A stretch of DNA of 64,000 nt from Limanda limanda (taxonomy: Eukaryota > Chordata > Actinopteri > Pleuronectiformes > Pleuronectidae), in assembly GCF_963576545.1 (NCBI RefSeq), contig NC_083636.1:3669383-3733382 (forward strand). Direction: 5' to 3'. Below are positions 61,537 to 64,000 of the stretch, piece by piece. The position numbers and the translations under genes are program-made. The notes below the pieces were generated by a model that saw only the letters and a program-made list of their open reading frames with translations, did no database searches and was not told the origin of the DNA. Within the stretch, counting starts at the first letter, position 1; every line of letters starts with the position of its first letter.

Positions 61537-63645
61537 ATGTCCGGCGGAGGAGACGTCCGCGTCCTCCGCCAAGAGGCCGGGCAGGAGAGCCCGAGGATGC
61601 CGGCCTGGAAGCGAGAGATCCTGGAGAGGAGGAAGGCGAAGGGCGGCGGGTCTGGAGGAGCCGGAGCCGGGGAGACGAGCCCCGGCGGCGGGTCTGGAGG
61701 AGCCGGAGCCCCGGAGCCGAGCCCCGGCGGCGGGTCTGGAGGAGCGGGGCCGCAGCGGGTCAACGGAGAGGGGTCGGCGGGCGACGGAGCCCAGAGAGAC
61801 GGGGGACCGAGCGGCGGGTCCGGGCGGAACTACACCATCACCACCGCCAGCCAGCACTTCGCCTCCAACAACAAAGAGCCCCGGGAGGAGCCGCCGAGGC
61901 CCCGGGAGGAGGAGGAGGAGGAGAGCCTGGTGCTGCAGGAGAGCCTGGGCCCCCTGGAGGAGAACCCCTTCATCAAGCTGGAGAAGGAGCGGCGGAGGCG
62001 GCAGGACCGGGACTCCTCCGCCCGGCCGGTGCAGCACATCCTGGAGCTGTACGGCAGCGTGCCCGGCATCCGGACCATCCGCGCCGACAACATCATCATC
62101 ATCGAGTCGGACCCGGACTACTTCCCGGAAGCCGGGGCCCTGAAGCCCGGGTCCAAGTGGCAGCAGAACGGGGTGAGCAGCTACAGCTCCCTGAACGACC
62201 TCCTGGACCAGAGAGGGAGCGCGGTGACGGAGATCCGAGCCAAGGAGGTGGTGATCTACGACACCACGCTGAGCCGGAGCGAGGAGAACCTGAGCACCCT
62301 GGGCCGGCCTGACCTCTTGACCCCGCTGTACCCTGACTCCGGGGAGGGCCCGGGCCGGGTGAGCCGGATGCTGCAGAAGTTCGACAGCAACTACGGGAAG
62401 CTGCAGAAGAAGTCCCGCAGCACGGAGAACCTGCTGGAGCTGGACAGCGGCCGGGGGCCCAGACTCTGGGCCAAGCCGCAGCCGGACCTGGCGCCGAGGC
62501 CCGGCAGCCACCCGTCCTCGCCCTGCACCCCCAAACCAAAGCCACAGCCCCCCGCGTCCCCCCAGTCCGTGTCCTCCTTCCGCCAGCGCTTCGAGGACAC
62601 CGGGGGTCGTGGCGGCGTCGCGGCCTCCAGGGATGAGCCGGACCGGGGGTCAGCAAAGGTCACCAGAGAGCGAGACTGGGAGGCCGCGGAGGCGTCGCCC
62701 CAACCCAAGGTGCCATGCTCTCCGGAGACCCGCCGTGCCCGTGCCGAGACCCCCTCGAGCCCCTCCGTCTCCTCCAAGGCGGCTCGATCCACGCCGGACT
62801 TCGAGATCCGGCCCTCCCCGAAGCCGGACCTCGCCCGGATCCCGGACGGCGACGCCCAGGCCCGGGCGCTGGCCAACCTGCGGCTGCAGTCACGCAACTC
62901 CTTCACGGTGATCCCCAAGCGCCGGCCCGCTGCCTCGGCCGCAGCCAGCAGCCCGGTGACCCCCCCGGGCCCGGTGAGGTCTTCACCCTCTCGCAGGATG
63001 GCCGAGGTGCCAGCCGTGCCAACCTCCATCGCCATGACACCCAGTGTGACCCCCCCGAACAGGAAGGAGGAGAAGGAGGTGGTAGACGGCTCCTCCAGGC
63101 CGGAACCACCTCCTGCTGCTGCCACAAGTCCTGCGTCTCCTCCACCCTCAGAACCTGTATCTCCCTCCCCAGCTCCCTCCTCTCCTCCCGCCCCATCCTC
63201 CCCCCCTTTCACCCCACCCGCCTCGTCCCCCGTCCCCTCGGACCCTCTCCCCCCGGCTCTTCCCCATTCCGCCGCCCCCTCCCCGGCTCCTCCGGAACAG
63301 CCTCTCGTGGATCAGCTGCCGGTCACGAACATCGACGACATCGAGGTGGAGCCGTCGCAGCGCCCCCCCGAGCCCAGCCCCACGGTGCAGAGGAGGAAGG
63401 GCAACACCTTCACCGTGGTGCCTAAACACCGGGCGGACTCCCAGGCCCAGCCCGGCTCGCCCGAGCCCCCCCAGGAGGCCTCAGCCGAGGGTCCGCCGGG
63501 CTCCACCCCCCCACAGGCCCCCTACGCCCACCTGGGCTCCCTGCTGAAGAAGCGGTACCCGGCGGTGGAGGAGATCGAGGTCATCGGCGGGTACCAGGCT
63601 CTGGCCAGGTCCTGCCTCTCCAAGACCAGCTCCACGGGCAAGAAG
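61537..63645 (+). CDS. tprn: taperin, first coding exon (gene continues off window)
   Basis: Actin-associated protein concentrated at the taper of hair-cell stereocilia; human TPRN is the DFNB79 deafness gene. 703 codons in one exon, ending GGCAAGAAG|gtgaga in phase 0. Family hallmarks in order: MPAWKREILERRKAK (about 24-38), ESLGPLEENPFIKLEKER, LELYGSVPGIRTIRADNI with IIIESDPDYF, RAKEVVIYD, GRVSRMLQKFDSNY, two FTV(I/V)PK motifs (NSFTVIPKRR, NTFTVVPKHR), a Pro/Ser-rich stretch (about 530-600) and YPAVEEIEVIGGYQALARSC. Start chosen at ATG 61537 (CCGCCATG context); an in-frame extension upstream begins only at GTG. A 14-residue Gly-rich repeat near the N terminus looks lineage-specific. The protein-phosphatase-1 docking region of the family lies after this exon. 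Confidence 0.93.
61642..61752 (+). repeat. tprn: in-frame 42-bp coding repeat in tprn
   Basis: GGGSGGAG followed by AGETSP, APEPSP or PQ: two full 14-residue units and a partial third, encoded by near-identical 42-bp DNA repeats. Confidence 0.85.
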
Positions 63646-64000
63646 GTGAGAAGAAGAACTGAATTGACATGCTGCTCTCCGATTGGTCAAAATGTTTTCA
63701 GGATCAATTAATCAATTAAGTCACTATGAGGCAAAAAGAGATCGTTTCTGCTTCTCAATTGTGAGGATTTACTGATTTTCTTTGGGTTTTCCAGACAAAA
63801 CAATGTGTGTGTGATGGGCCTTTTTCAATATTTCCTGTCATTTTAAATACCAGCTGATCAATCGGGTGTCAAGAGACTGATCAATAGTGAAAATAATATT
63901 TATTGGCATCCGTTATCCTTCAGAGAACCTGTTCATGCTGCAGGACATAGGAAGTCGTAAATTGGGACCCAACATCCCTTATGAAACTACTTTTAAAATC
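63646..64000 (+). other. tprn: start of tprn intron 1
   Basis: Follows the gtgaga donor; AT-richer, non-coding, nothing recognised. Confidence 0.75.

Noticed and set aside
61303..62511. 402-residue minus-strand frame and other long frames over tprn exon 1
   Set aside because: High-GC shadows of the taperin exon, whose family motifs all lie in the plus-strand frame used.

Overview
This is vertebrate nuclear DNA, almost certainly from a ray-finned (teleost) fish. Coding sequence is split into small GT-AG exons inside long introns. The introns are full of microsatellites, foldback and hAT-like MITEs and non-LTR retrotransposon 3' tails of the kind common in teleost genomes. The four protein-coding genes are recognisable by protein similarity recalled from their families; no database search was run.

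Layout. (1) About 34-46621, minus strand: npr2, the natriuretic peptide receptor B / particulate guanylyl cyclase. Twenty-one coding exons were placed by hand. All splice phases agree and give 1033 codons; only the short last coding exon lies off the left edge. (2) 48787-53283, minus strand (5' UTR exon near 54.9 kb): alad, delta-aminolevulinate dehydratase, complete in 11 coding exons (331 aa). (3) 57726-58142, plus strand: tmem203, a single-exon 138-aa membrane protein, preceded by a roughly 0.9-kb 28-bp minisatellite. (4) 61537-63645 onward, plus strand: tprn (taperin), large first coding exon only; the gene continues past the right edge.

The four genes do not form one pathway. npr2 makes cGMP at the plasma membrane in response to C-type natriuretic peptide; alad is the second enzyme of heme synthesis; tmem203 is an ER membrane protein linked to calcium handling; tprn is an actin-associated hair-cell protein. 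The tmem203-tprn adjacency matches the human 9q34.3 neighbourhood. In human, NPR2 (9p13) and ALAD (9q32) are elsewhere on the same chromosome, so this looks like a compacted piece of an old chromosome-9-like linkage group.

Repeat architecture is the most interesting part. It includes a 709-bp hAT-like MITE inserted 11 nt inside an alad splice donor with an 8-bp target duplication. The first npr2 exon sits exactly between the two halves of a duplicated repeat. A poly(A)-tailed retrocopy has a 17-bp target duplication. A roughly 410-bp pure TCTG run grew out of a retrotransposon tail. A minisatellite shows higher-order structure and is open in all three forward frames. CTCF-like motifs change orientation at the alad/tmem203 boundary. 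I found no CRISPR array, operon, tRNA or rRNA gene and no evidence of a new multi-gene system.
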